A stretch of 18,210 nt of DNA from Chloroflexota bacterium (GTDB taxonomy: Bacteria; Chloroflexota; UBA4733). Below the pieces are notes generated by a model. That model searched no databases. It saw nothing but the letters and a program-made list of their open reading frames with translations, and was not told the origin of the DNA. The translations under genes and the position numbers were made by a program. The DNA lies in NCBI GenBank assembly GCA_025449435.1, contig JANWJO010000138.1, positions 1 to 18,210 of the forward strand. Direction: 5' to 3'. Below are positions 6,715 to 14,334 of this stretch, in pieces (positions within the stretch are counted from its first letter, which is position 1; every line of letters starts with the position of its first letter).

Positions 6715-6954
6715 CTACGCCGGTTGCAGCGTATCAGCATCATCGAGCAAACGTTCATGGCAACGTTCTTGGAGCCGCTCTGGCGTTAGATCGCCCATAC
6801 CCATGTTCAGGAGGCGCCGACGCTTATCGAGATCGATCACCTGTTTCGGTGCGAGATGGGTCGTGTCGCTGACCCGGGCTGCGCCGAGTACCTACCGCGC
6901 TTCCTCGATGAGTGCCATATCCAGATTTAACGTCGTGTGGCGACTCGAACGCAT
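6715..6954 (-). pseudogene. VapB-type antitoxin gene interrupted by an in-frame amber stop
   Basis: The frame from the ATG at 6952-6954 gives a VapB-like ribbon-helix-helix start (TTLNLDMALIEEAR), a TAG at 6892-6894 in place of residue 21, then 58 more codons in the same frame (VLGAARVSDTTHLAPKQ, then IDLDKRRRLLNM and DLTPERLQERC) to a TAG at 6715-6717. The second half matches the usual VapB continuation, where a VLG(T/A)R segment, a Thr-rich turn and a basic helix follow the first helix. The total of 79 sense-or-stop positions equals a normal VapB. An AAAGG ribosome site and a 12-bp palindrome lie just upstream. No VapC toxin gene follows. TAG is an ordinary stop for other genes here, so inactivation by one point mutation is the simplest reading. 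The N-terminal 20-codon peptide may still be made. Confidence 0.72.
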
Positions 6955-6972
6955 AGGCCCACCTTTCCTCTT

Positions 6973-6993
6973 GATATACGTACCGCATGCGGT
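6973..6993 (-). promoter_or_regulatory. Palindrome and -10-like box upstream of the VapB remnant
   Basis: ACCGCATGCGGT (6982-6993) is a perfect 12-bp palindrome 27 bases before the VapB-like ATG. On the minus strand it runs directly into GTATATC, a -10-like box (TATATC, 6973-6978). Antitoxins of this class usually repress their own operon by binding such palindromes, so a relic operator is plausible. Confidence 0.45.
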
Positions 6994-7024
6994 GGCATTG
7001 AGCGCGCTGATCGTGCCCGCCGCC

Positions 7025-8806
7025 CTAGGCGATGATGGCGAGCTCCTCGGGAGAAAGCTCGTCGCGCCACAAGTGGCGCATCTCTTCCGACCGGGCCAGC
7101 AGTTCTGCCAGGGTCCCGCTGTCGCTGACCTGCCCATCGCACAGCAAGATAATCTGGTCGGCTCGCCGCAACGCCGCTTGCCGGTGCGACACTGCGAGGA
7201 CCGTGGCGTCACTGTGTGCCGCCAGCCGCTCCCACAGCGCTCGCTCGGTGTGCACGTCGAGGGCGCTTGACAGGTCGTCGAACACGTACAGCTCCGCGTC
7301 GTGGATGAACATGCGCGCTGCTGCAGCCCGCTGCACCTGCCCGCCGGAGAGCCTTACCCCCTTCGGTCCGACCAGCGTGTCGATCCCGCGGTCGAACTGG
7401 CGGATGTCGTCATCGAGCACTGCCAGTTCGAGGGCCAATGCCAGCGCCTGAGTATCTTCTGGCTGCCCGAGCAGGATGTTGTCGCGCAATGACTCGCTGA
7501 ACAGGCGGGGCGCTTGTGGCGTATACGCGCAGCGTAGCGGCACGAACCACTCGGCGGGCCGCTCAATGCGCTGCTCATTCCAGAAGATCTCGCCGTGTTG
7601 CAGCGGGAGTAACCCGAGCAAGGATCGCAGCAACGTGGTTTTGCCAGAACCAATCCGCCCGGTAATGACTGTGAAGCTGCCGCGCGACACATCGAACGAG
7701 ACGTTCGCCAGAGCTGTACTGCTGCTGTCAAAGCAGTAACCGAGGTTACGCACGCGCAGGTGCTGCAGCCGGTCGGTAGTCTGCTTGGTGAGCACGGGCA
7801 CGGGTGGAAATGGACCCGACGTATACACCGGCCCGTAGCGCACCAGCGAGGTTGGCTTGGCGCCGCCCAGCAGGGCCAGCATGCGATCCAGCGATACGCG
7901 ACAGCGGCGATAGTTCGTGAGAAACCGGCCGAGCACGGTCGAGGCATCGGCGATCCAGCCCAAGTAAAACACGAATAGGGCGAAGTCACCCACCGGGAAG
8001 GTCCCCGCCTGCATGTGTTGGCCGGCCAGCAGTAGGATAAAGCCGGTGCCAATGTTGATAGCGTTGCCGAACGTTGATTGCAGTACCTGGTCGAAGGTGC
8101 GCTCTCGCACGGTCATTCCCAACCGGTGGACGCTGAGCTGTACGAACCGCTCGCGCACCGCTGCCTCGGCGCCTGCCACCTGCACCGCCTGCACGCCACC
8201 AAACACCTCGCCCAGGAACCGCGTCACGCTGGCTGTGGCCTCCCGGCTAGCTGTACGGAAACGCACCACCCGGCGACCCGCTCCCTTGACCACGCCGACC
8301 ACGATGGCCAGCGGCGCCATCACTGTGAGCGTCAACTTGGCGTCGATGCGCAGCATGATGGCGAAGGCCACGATGGCGAACGTCGTCAGCGCAACCAGGT
8401 CGTTGAAGTCGATCAGCACGGATGTGACCTCATCCACATCGTCGCGGAAGCGGTTGAGTACCTCCCCAGGAGCGTCGTTCAACGCCTTCGCGCCGGGAAG
8501 GTCGAGGATGCGCGCCATGATGTTTTTGTGCAACAAGGCGGCGTTGGTGAGCATAAACGGCGCGTTGGTGAGCTGGCAGCCCAGCAGGAAAACGGTAGAC
8601 GCCATCGCCGCGGCGATCATCAGCGCGGCGAACGTCCAGATGGTGGCGCCCGTCGCCGCGTGCGCTGTCAAGTCATTGAAGTATGCCCTGGTCACCAGGC
8701 CAGGCACCATGCCGGCGAGCACCACCAAGGTAATACACGCGGTATTGATGAAGAAGTACCACGGCCGGAAGCGGATGAGCCGGTACAGAAACGAGAAGAG
8801 TGTCAC
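7025..8806 (-). CDS. ABC exporter half-transporter, subunit with a degenerate Walker B (Asp for Glu)
   Basis: A 593-residue membrane-ATPase fusion of the type I (MsbA/MDR-like) exporter class. Residues 1-310 hold the six-helix membrane domain; the ATPase domain follows from about 350. Walker A is GRIGSGKTT (383-391), the Q-loop lies near QAPRLF (431-436), the signature is a canonical LSGGQ (486-490), and the H-loop is SHRQ with His541. Walker B reads LYVFDD (506-511): Asp511 replaces the catalytic Glu. The GTG start overlaps the stop of the partner gene by 4 bases and has GAGG 5 bases upstream. The partner subunit has the reciprocal defects, so the two most likely form one heterodimer. The substrate is unknown; lipids, peptides and drugs are all possible for the class. 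Confidence 0.93.
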   Translation of the reverse strand: MTLFSFLYRLIRFRPWYFFINTACITLVVLAGMVPGLVTRAYFNDLTAHAATGATIWTFAALMIAAAMASTVFLLGCQLTNAPFMLTNAALLHKNIMARILDLPGAKALNDAPGEVLNRFRDDVDEVTSVLIDFNDLVALTTFAIVAFAIMLRIDAKLTLTVMAPLAIVVGVVKGAGRRVVRFRTASREATASVTRFLGEVFGGVQAVQVAGAEAAVRERFVQLSVHRLGMTVRERTFDQVLQSTFGNAINIGTGFILLLAGQHMQAGTFPVGDFALFVFYLGWIADASTVLGRFLTNYRRCRVSLDRMLALLGGAKPTSLVRYGPVYTSGPFPPVPVLTKQTTDRLQHLRVRNLGYCFDSSSTALANVSFDVSRGSFTVITGRIGSGKTTLLRSLLGLLPLQHGEIFWNEQRIERPAEWFVPLRCAYTPQAPRLFSESLRDNILLGQPEDTQALALALELAVLDDDIRQFDRGIDTLVGPKGVRLSGGQVQRAAAARMFIHDAELYVFDDLSSALDVHTERALWERLAAHSDATVLAVSHRQAALRRADQIILLCDGQVSDSGTLAELLARSEEMRHLWRDELSPEELAIIA

Positions 8807-10545
8807 ACCAGCACCTCTTTCGCCTCGAGCCGGAACAGCGCAGCGAGGCGCGACGACGGATTGTTCAGCAGGTCCAAGCGCGGCCCGTACTCCACAATGT
8901 CACCACGCTCCAAGATCAAGATGTCGCTGGCTCGCGCGATGGTAGTTAGGCGGTGGGCGATGATGATGGTGGTGCGGTTGGCGAGCAGTGCCGAGATGGC
9001 GCGCTCCAGCAGCCGTTCCGTGACGGGGTCCAGGCGCGACGACGCTTCGTCGAGGATGACCACGCTGGGATTGCGCAGGAACACGCGGGCAAGGGCCAGG
9101 AGTTGGCCTTCTCCGGCGGATAGCCCGGCACCGTTGGCACCCAACATGGTGTCGAGCCCGTTCGCCAGCGACCGGCACCACGCCGCTAAGCCGAGTTGCT
9201 CGAAGGCTTCCAGGATTCGCTCATCGTCAACTGACCGATCAAAGAAGCTGATGTTGTCGCGTACGCTGGCTTGAAACAGCTGGACGTCTTGGGTGACCAG
9301 GGCGACATGTTGACGTAGGGCTTCCCGCGACAGGTGGCGCAGGTCGACGCCACCGACGCTCACCGCCCCCGCTGCAGGGTCATAGAGCCGGCACAACAGG
9401 CGAGCAATAGTGGTTTTACCACTGCCGGTGCGGCCCAGGAGGCCGAGCACCGTACCGGCCGGCACGGTAAAGGTGAGGTCGTTAAGAACGGCATCGCCAC
9501 TGTCGTAGCTAAAACTCACGTGGTCAAACTGCACACCCAGGGCTGCCGGTGGTCCAAACTGCGCCTGGCCATAGGTGAGAGCACTCTGCCGTTTGAGCAA
9601 CTCGCGTACGCGCAGCAGGCCAGCGCTGGCGCGTTGAAAGTCGTCGATTTGAAAGGCGATCATGTTCAGTGGCTGGAAGGCCGCTTGTAAATAGAAGAAG
9701 CTGAGTACGACCGCGCCGAGCGTGAGCGTCCCCTGATTGTAGAGGACAGTGGATAGGCCGAACGCGCCGGTGAAACCGATGGCCGCGAACACATTTGGGA
9801 GGGTCCACCCCACCGAACTCATCGCGCGTGCTTTGCTATTGGTGCGCAGGCGCGACCGCGTGTGCTCCAGCAACCGTCGCATAACGTAGCTGCTGGCACC
9901 CGAAGAGCGGATGTCTTCGGTGCCACCCAAGCGCTCTTCGATAAAGCCGAACAATAGCGCGGCTGCCTGGCGCGATGCTGCCCAATACGGCACGGCGATC
10001 GCGCGCAACTTGACCATGGCGCTCAACACGGCGACGGCAAACACGCCCAGCGCGAGCCCCGCCCGCCAGTCGGTGAACCACAGGGCAACCACGATACCTG
10101 CCAGCAAAAGGCCACTGCCTAGTATCTGTATCACGAACTGGGAGAAGAAATTGGCCATTGAGGTCACGTCGCCATCCACGCGTTCGATCAGTTCACCCGG
10201 AGTGCGCTCTTTGTGGAAGGCCAGATCCATGGTGAGCAAATGGTCAAACAGCTCGAGACGCAGGCCATTGGTCGCCGTCCAGCCGACGCGCTCACTCAGA
10301 TAGGTGGCGGGGACGCCCAGTGCCTGCTGGACCAGGGCCACGCCGATGAAGGCCAGTGCCGCCTTGCCCACCGTCGCCGCGTCGCCGGTCGACTGCGTGG
10401 CATCGATGAACACGCGCACGATCTGCGGGTTGATGAGCTTGAGGGCGATGGTGCTCAGCAGCAGGGTAGCCAGCACCACCACCTGGGGAAGTTGGGGCCG
10501 CAGATACGTCACGAGGAGACGGCGATAGTCAGTGAGCTGCCCCAC
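8803..10545 (-). CDS. ABC exporter half-transporter, subunit with catalytic Glu but altered signature
   Basis: A 580-residue type I exporter half. Six membrane segments occupy about 20-300; the ATPase domain starts near FDHVSFSY (340-347), where Tyr347 is the likely A-loop aromatic. Walker A is GRTGSGKTT (371-379), the Q-loop is TQDVQLF (418-424), Walker B is VVILDE (495-500) with Glu500 present, and the H-loop is AHRLTT with His531. The signature is LSAGEGQ (475-481), altered from LSGGQ. In a heterodimer with the downstream subunit this leaves one fully canonical ATP site and one degenerate site. The start is a GTG at 10543-10545 after a G-rich leader. It is the first gene of the operon, with a near-consensus promoter about 80 bases upstream. 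Confidence 0.94.
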   Translation of the reverse strand: MGQLTDYRRLLVTYLRPQLPQVVVLATLLLSTIALKLINPQIVRVFIDATQSTGDAATVGKAALAFIGVALVQQALGVPATYLSERVGWTATNGLRLELFDHLLTMDLAFHKERTPGELIERVDGDVTSMANFFSQFVIQILGSGLLLAGIVVALWFTDWRAGLALGVFAVAVLSAMVKLRAIAVPYWAASRQAAALLFGFIEERLGGTEDIRSSGASSYVMRRLLEHTRSRLRTNSKARAMSSVGWTLPNVFAAIGFTGAFGLSTVLYNQGTLTLGAVVLSFFYLQAAFQPLNMIAFQIDDFQRASAGLLRVRELLKRQSALTYGQAQFGPPAALGVQFDHVSFSYDSGDAVLNDLTFTVPAGTVLGLLGRTGSGKTTIARLLCRLYDPAAGAVSVGGVDLRHLSREALRQHVALVTQDVQLFQASVRDNISFFDRSVDDERILEAFEQLGLAAWCRSLANGLDTMLGANGAGLSAGEGQLLALARVFLRNPSVVILDEASSRLDPVTERLLERAISALLANRTTIIIAHRLTTIARASDILILERGDIVEYGPRLDLLNNPSSRLAALFRLEAKEVLV

Positions 10546-10629
10546 GCTGCCCCACCCTTCGCCACGTCATGCCACTTGCTTGTCCGTGTATGAACCGCGC
10601 CTGCATTCTGGAACTATTTGTCGCGCAGA

Positions 10630-10657
10630 AGTATAACGACATCAAGTTGAATGTCAA
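10630..10657 (-). promoter_or_regulatory. Near-consensus promoter of the ABC exporter operon
   Basis: On the minus strand TTGACA (10652-10657, perfect) and TATACT (10630-10635, 5 of 6) are 16 bases apart. Transcription would start near 10623. The -35 lies inside a 13-base dyad GTTGA-ATG-TCAAC (10646-10658), which could be an operator. This is the best housekeeping-type promoter in the window. Confidence 0.7.
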
Positions 10658-10662
10658 CATCA

Positions 10663-10691
10663 TTGAGAAGACTACATGGCATGTGTATACA
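10663..10691 (+). promoter_or_regulatory. Candidate promoter of the orphan binding-protein gene
   Basis: TTGAGA (10663-10668, 5 of 6) and TATACA (10686-10691, 4 of 6) are 17 bases apart on the plus strand. Transcription would start near 10698. Its -35 is only 5 bases from the -35 of the leftward exporter promoter, so the two could be controlled from one site. Confidence 0.5.
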
Positions 10692-10846
10692 GGCATCCGT
10701 TCGCTGCGCCTCACCCTGCCGTCCGTCCAGCTGCGACCTTTAGGCAACCAACGGACCTACCCGGCATCGCTATCCTCTATCATGGAAAGCCAGGTGTGCA
10801 GCGGCACTGTGTGTCGCGCCGCGTCTGGGCAGAGCAGAGGTGGCGT

Positions 10847-12148
10847 ATGCGTCTCACCCGTCGAGACCTCCTGCTGGCTAGTAGTGCCTTGCTCATGGCC
10901 GGCTGCACAGTACCAGATCAGGGCGCTGCTGGCAGTGGCTCAGGCAGCACCGATACCGAACTGGTGTTGTGGTATGAGTCGGGCCTGCCCATCGCCTCAG
11001 CCATGCCCAGCCTCATCGCCGCGTACAACGCCGCCAAGCCGAAATATCCTGTGCGCGCGGAGCCGCAGCCCGACCTGTCCATCAAGCTGTCCGTGGTCAT
11101 CGGCGCCCACGATGCACCTGATGTCATCCTGTATCAACGCTCGAAAGCGTTCCCGCTCATCAGCCACGGTGCAGGCACGCCGTTTGGCCAGCTTGCCCAG
11201 CGCGATGGCGTGGATGGCAAACAGTTCACTCCCATCGCCTGGCAAGCCGCCCAATACGGCGGCAACCTATGGGGATTGCCACTAACCATGGACGCCACCG
11301 TACTCCTCACCAACACCGCGCTAATTGCTGACGCAAAGGTGAGTCCGAGCGCCACCTGGACCACCTCGGCGTTCGATGCGGCTTGCGCCGCCATGGTCAA
11401 GCACGATGCGCAAGGTCACGTCACGCAAACCGGCGTCATCTTCGACCAGGGCACGCCCTTTGAGGTATGGCTGTGGCAACAGGGTGCTGACCTGCTCTCC
11501 GCTGATGGCAAAACGCCTACGTTCGCCGGTGCCGAGGGCCTCAAAGCCTTGCAATGGCTGCTGGCCGACCAGAAGGCCAATGGTGGTTTGCAGGAGCTCA
11601 CGCGCTTGGTGTCGTCGGTGTCGCTCACCGGCGGTGTGCCAGCCGTATTCACGCACGGCAAGATCGGCATGCTGTCTGGCACCTACGCCTATTACAACAA
11701 TGTCGTCGGGCAGCAACTGGACTTCAAAGTTGGCCTGGTGCCGCTGCCCACATTGGACGGCGGCACTCCGGCCACTTTGTTTGACGGTATTTATGGCTTC
11801 ATGCCCATCAACGGCGCCAACCCGCGTCCAGAGGGATCCTGGGAGTTCATCCACTGGCTAGCCACCGATCCCACGGTACAGGCCAAGTTCTTCTCGCTCG
11901 GGTCTATACCGGCCTTCGCCGCTGCGCAACACGACAGCAGCATCGCTAATAATGCCGCCGTGCAACTCATGCTCAACGTGCTCACCACGGCGCGCGTCGA
12001 GCAGCCGATCCCGTATATCGAGCAAGTGTCGACGCAGGCCAACGCAGCGGCCCTGGATGTGCTCAACGGCCAGGGCGACCCAGCGACCGCGCTGGCCAAG
12101 GCGAAGCAACAGGTCGACCAAACCATTCAGATGGAGACGTCGATCTAG
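10847..12148 (+). CDS. Orphan family 1 substrate-binding lipoprotein, Tat-type signal
   Basis: A 433-residue extracellular solute-binding protein of the sugar-type family. The signal has TRRDLLL (4-10) and a lipobox LMAGC with Cys20, so Tat export and lipid anchoring are likely, followed by a short Gly/Ser linker. The binding fold shows ELVLWYESG at its start, GGNLWGLPLTMDATVLLTN in the first lobe, and PEGSWEFIHWLATDP near the C-terminus, all typical. I choose the ATG at 10847-10849 because AGAGG precedes it by 6 bases and it opens the signal peptide; the frame is open further upstream. Unlike the other binding protein here, it has no permease genes beside it. It may use another importer's permeases or act as a sensor. 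Confidence 0.92.
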   Translation: MRLTRRDLLLASSALLMAGCTVPDQGAAGSGSGSTDTELVLWYESGLPIASAMPSLIAAYNAAKPKYPVRAEPQPDLSIKLSVVIGAHDAPDVILYQRSKAFPLISHGAGTPFGQLAQRDGVDGKQFTPIAWQAAQYGGNLWGLPLTMDATVLLTNTALIADAKVSPSATWTTSAFDAACAAMVKHDAQGHVTQTGVIFDQGTPFEVWLWQQGADLLSADGKTPTFAGAEGLKALQWLLADQKANGGLQELTRLVSSVSLTGGVPAVFTHGKIGMLSGTYAYYNNVVGQQLDFKVGLVPLPTLDGGTPATLFDGIYGFMPINGANPRPEGSWEFIHWLATDPTVQAKFFSLGSIPAFAAAQHDSSIANNAAVQLMLNVLTTARVEQPIPYIEQVSTQANAAALDVLNGQGDPATALAKAKQQVDQTIQMETSI

Positions 12149-12174
12149 CGCGCCGCTACCGCGCGTCCGGCGCG
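12149..12174. terminator. Hairpin between convergent genes, possible two-way terminator
   Basis: CGCGCCG (12149-12155) and CGGCGCG (12168-12174) form a perfect 7-bp stem around a 12-base loop. It starts right after the binding-protein stop and extends over the last codons of the phosphatase gene. No T-run is present on either side, so termination is only suggested by position. Confidence 0.35.
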
Positions 12175-12863
12175 TGGATCGCGTGATTCACTTCCTGGAG
12201 GTGGCGTACATCGCCATACCGCGCAATGTGCGCTCCACCGGCGTTGACGATGATCTCGGAGATGCTGCAGTTGTCGATATTGAACTCGGGGGAATACCCC
12301 AGAACTTGCCGGCGTAGCCAGTGCAGGTAGCCGATGATCACGCCGCCGTGCGTGACCATCGCCACGGTTTGGCCTGGATGGCGCGCTGCCAGGCGTCCCA
12401 CTACGCCGACGGCACGTGTATAGTAGGCCACCCGGAAATCGCCGCCTGGGAACTGCCAGTCAGGGTCGCCGGGCTTGGCACCGCCGATGTACGGCGCAAC
12501 CGCTGGAAAGCGGGTTCCCAGCTCGGCAATCGGCACGTCTTCGGCTTCGCCAAAGTTCATTTCAATAAGGTCCGGCTCGGTCTGGATGGAGGCGGACTGG
12601 GCCAGCTTGCTCTTGATGATGTGTGCGGTCTCCTGCGCGCGAGCCAGCGGGCTGGCGTACAGCGCATCCAGCGTGTGCGCGTGGGCCAGATGTGCGCCCA
12701 GGAGGTGGGCTTGCTCTCTGCCTCGCTCGTTCAGTGGCACATCGGTCACCCCAACGAAGCGTTGCAGCGCGTTGCCATCGGTCTGGCCGTGGCGCAGTAA
12801 CAGCACGCGCGTCGCTCCTGCAGCAATGTGTTCATGATTCGCGAAAGGGACAGGCAAGGTCAT
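12156..12863 (-). CDS. Histidine phosphatase family protein (phosphoglycerate mutase-like)
   Basis: A 235-residue cytoplasmic phosphatase of the RHG superfamily. The catalytic motif LLLRHGQTDGN gives the phospho-acceptor His25; Arg74 in YASPLARAQETA helps bind phosphate; IEMNFGEAED supplies the acid residue (about Glu101 or Glu106); THGG gives the second His172. Family members act on phosphoglycerate, sugar phosphates, alpha-ribazole phosphate or other small esters, and the sequence does not single out one. The ATG at 12861-12863 has AGGAG 6 bases upstream, which is better than the further upstream start at 12890. It converges on the orphan binding-protein gene with a 7-base gap and diverges from the FAD oxidoreductase gene. 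Confidence 0.93.
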   Translation of the reverse strand: MTLPVPFANHEHIAAGATRVLLLRHGQTDGNALQRFVGVTDVPLNERGREQAHLLGAHLAHAHTLDALYASPLARAQETAHIIKSKLAQSASIQTEPDLIEMNFGEAEDVPIAELGTRFPAVAPYIGGAKPGDPDWQFPGGDFRVAYYTRAVGVVGRLAARHPGQTVAMVTHGGVIIGYLHWLRRQVLGYSPEFNIDNCSISEIIVNAGGAHIARYGDVRHLQEVNHAIHAPDAR

Positions 12864-12972
12864 CGAGTGCTCCTGAACTGGTAGCGCCACCGAGCGTATC
12901 CGGACGGTATACCATCATGGAACTGCGTTCAGCGGCTGGCCGCGACGCGCGGCGACAGCTAACCGCGACAGG

Positions 12973-12978
12973 TACTAT
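12973..12978 (+). promoter_or_regulatory. Candidate -10 box for the FAD oxidoreductase gene
   Basis: AGGTACTATG contains TACTAT (5 of 6). A start near 12985 would leave a 12-base leader holding the CAGGGGGA ribosome site. No -35 is recognisable. A separate 8-bp palindrome GGTATACC lies at 12906-12913, where the minus strand offers a possible -10 (TATACC) for the phosphatase gene. Confidence 0.3.
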
Positions 12979-12996
12979 GTCCAGCAGGGGGACAGC

Positions 12997-14292
12997 ATGA
13001 CGGTCGCGGTGCTCGGCGGTGGCGCACTCGGCCTCACGCTGGCTTACCGGCTTGCCCAAGCAGGCCAGCAGGTACACGTGTATGAGCGCGAGCCCTTGCC
13101 GGGAGGGCTGGCAGCCGGCTTTCAAGTTGGCGGCGTCTGGCTCGAAAAGTTCTACCACCACCTGTTTCGCACCGACCGTGCCGCTATCGACCTCATCGAA
13201 GAGCTGGAGCTGGGCGCGCAATTGGAATGGTTTAAGCCGCACACCAGCGTGCTGTACGGAGGCCGCCTACGCCGTCTGGACTCTGCCGCGAGCGTCCTCA
13301 AGTTCGACGCCATTCCGGTACATGACCGGCTGCGCTTGGGCGCCGCGGTGGCCTACCTCAAGCTGGAGCGCAACTATCACCGGTTTGAACACGTCACCGC
13401 TGTGCAATGGCAACGCCGCTGGATGGGTCGCGCGGCGTCGGAGACGCTGTGGGAGCCACTCCTGCGCGCCAAGTTTGGTGACTACGCCGGCCAGATTCTT
13501 ATGTCGTGGATGTGGGCTCGCCTGCACTACCGCACGTCGTCGCTGGGCTACATACGCGGCGGCTTCCAGCAACTGTACGCCAAGTTGGTGGAGCGCATCC
13601 GCGAGCTCGGCGGCACCCTGTATTTCAACGAGGCAGTGGAAGGCATCACGCCCTCCGACGGCGCCCTGGCGGTGTGGTGCGCCGGCCAGTCTAACGTGTA
13701 CGAGCAAGTGGTCTCCACGCTGCCCATCGCGATCACCTGCCGGCTCACACCAGCGTTGCCAGCCGCCTACCGCGAGCTTCACGGCCAGCCGCTGGCGTAT
13801 GGCGCGCACTGCGCCATCCTCGAACTCAACCGCCGCTTCATGCGGCCCTACTGGGTGAACGTCAGCGACCCTGGCCTACCCTTCCTTGCGGCCGTCGAGC
13901 ACACTAACATGCTGCCCGCCAGTGACTACGGCGGGAAACACCTCATGTACCTGGGCAACTATCTGCCCATGCAGCACCCACTGTTTAAACAGTCGGACCA
14001 GCAGGTCGTCGACACATTCCTCGCAGCCCTGCCGCGTCTTAACCCAGCGTTCCGGCCGGAGTGGGTCACCGGCAGCCACGTGTTCAAGGCGCCGTTCGCC
14101 CAACCCATCGTCACGGCCGAGTTCCTCGAACGCTTGCCCGGTCACGAAACACCGCTGCGCGGCTTGTATGTCGCCAGCATGTTCCAGGTGTATCCGCAAG
14201 ACCGTGGCCAGAGTTACAGCATCGCCATGGCCAACCGGGTCGCAGACTTGGTGCTTGCCGCCCAACCAGACCGGCAGCCGCAGCCCGCTTGA
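12997..14292 (+). CDS. FAD/NAD(P)-dependent oxidoreductase, amine-oxidase / protoporphyrinogen-oxidase-like
   Basis: A 431-residue soluble flavoprotein. The N-terminal dinucleotide-binding fold shows VAVLGGGALG (3-12), acidic Glu30 at the end of the second strand (VHVYERE) and the PGGLA turn (35-39), as in amine oxidases and phytoene-desaturase-like enzymes. The C-terminal FAD-contact region reads GLYVASMFQVYPQDRGQSYSIAMANRV-like, near 390-415. No signal peptide. The ATG has GGGGGA 4 bases upstream. The gene next to it, 42 bases on, encodes a flippase-like membrane protein. The substrate is not evident; such proteins act on polyprenyl, carotenoid, haem or sugar-nucleotide substrates, and the membrane neighbours make a lipid-linked substrate reasonable but unproven. 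Confidence 0.88.
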   Translation: MTVAVLGGGALGLTLAYRLAQAGQQVHVYEREPLPGGLAAGFQVGGVWLEKFYHHLFRTDRAAIDLIEELELGAQLEWFKPHTSVLYGGRLRRLDSAASVLKFDAIPVHDRLRLGAAVAYLKLERNYHRFEHVTAVQWQRRWMGRAASETLWEPLLRAKFGDYAGQILMSWMWARLHYRTSSLGYIRGGFQQLYAKLVERIRELGGTLYFNEAVEGITPSDGALAVWCAGQSNVYEQVVSTLPIAITCRLTPALPAAYRELHGQPLAYGAHCAILELNRRFMRPYWVNVSDPGLPFLAAVEHTNMLPASDYGGKHLMYLGNYLPMQHPLFKQSDQQVVDTFLAALPRLNPAFRPEWVTGSHVFKAPFAQPIVTAEFLERLPGHETPLRGLYVASMFQVYPQDRGQSYSIAMANRVADLVLAAQPDRQPQPA

Positions 14293-14334
14293 CGCGGCTT
14301 CGCCGAGGTAACACAGACCCGCTCGGTACAATGC

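Larger units (their letters stand above)
10546..10846. other. Divergent intergenic region with long leaders
   Basis: This 301-base gap separates the leftward exporter operon from the rightward binding-protein gene. Its middle (about 10610-10695) is comparatively AT-rich and holds two facing-away promoters. The predicted leaders are about 78 bases (exporter) and 149 bases (binding protein). I see no convincing riboswitch, small gene or attenuator hairpin in either leader. Confidence 0.6.

Noticed and set aside
6715..6954. Stop-codon recoding (read-through of TAG) in the VapB-like gene
   Set aside because: TAG ends several normal genes here (4286, 12148, 16573), and no recoding signal is visible; a point mutation explains it more simply.
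8013..9274. Long plus-strand open frames of 310 and 398 codons
   Set aside because: Both are antisense to the two ABC exporter genes, which show complete motifs; the frames have no recognisable domain.
10676..10846. Upstream extension of the orphan binding protein (57 extra codons)
   Set aside because: It would place non-signal sequence before a good Tat/lipobox signal and cover the promoter; the ATG at 10847 has the ribosome site.
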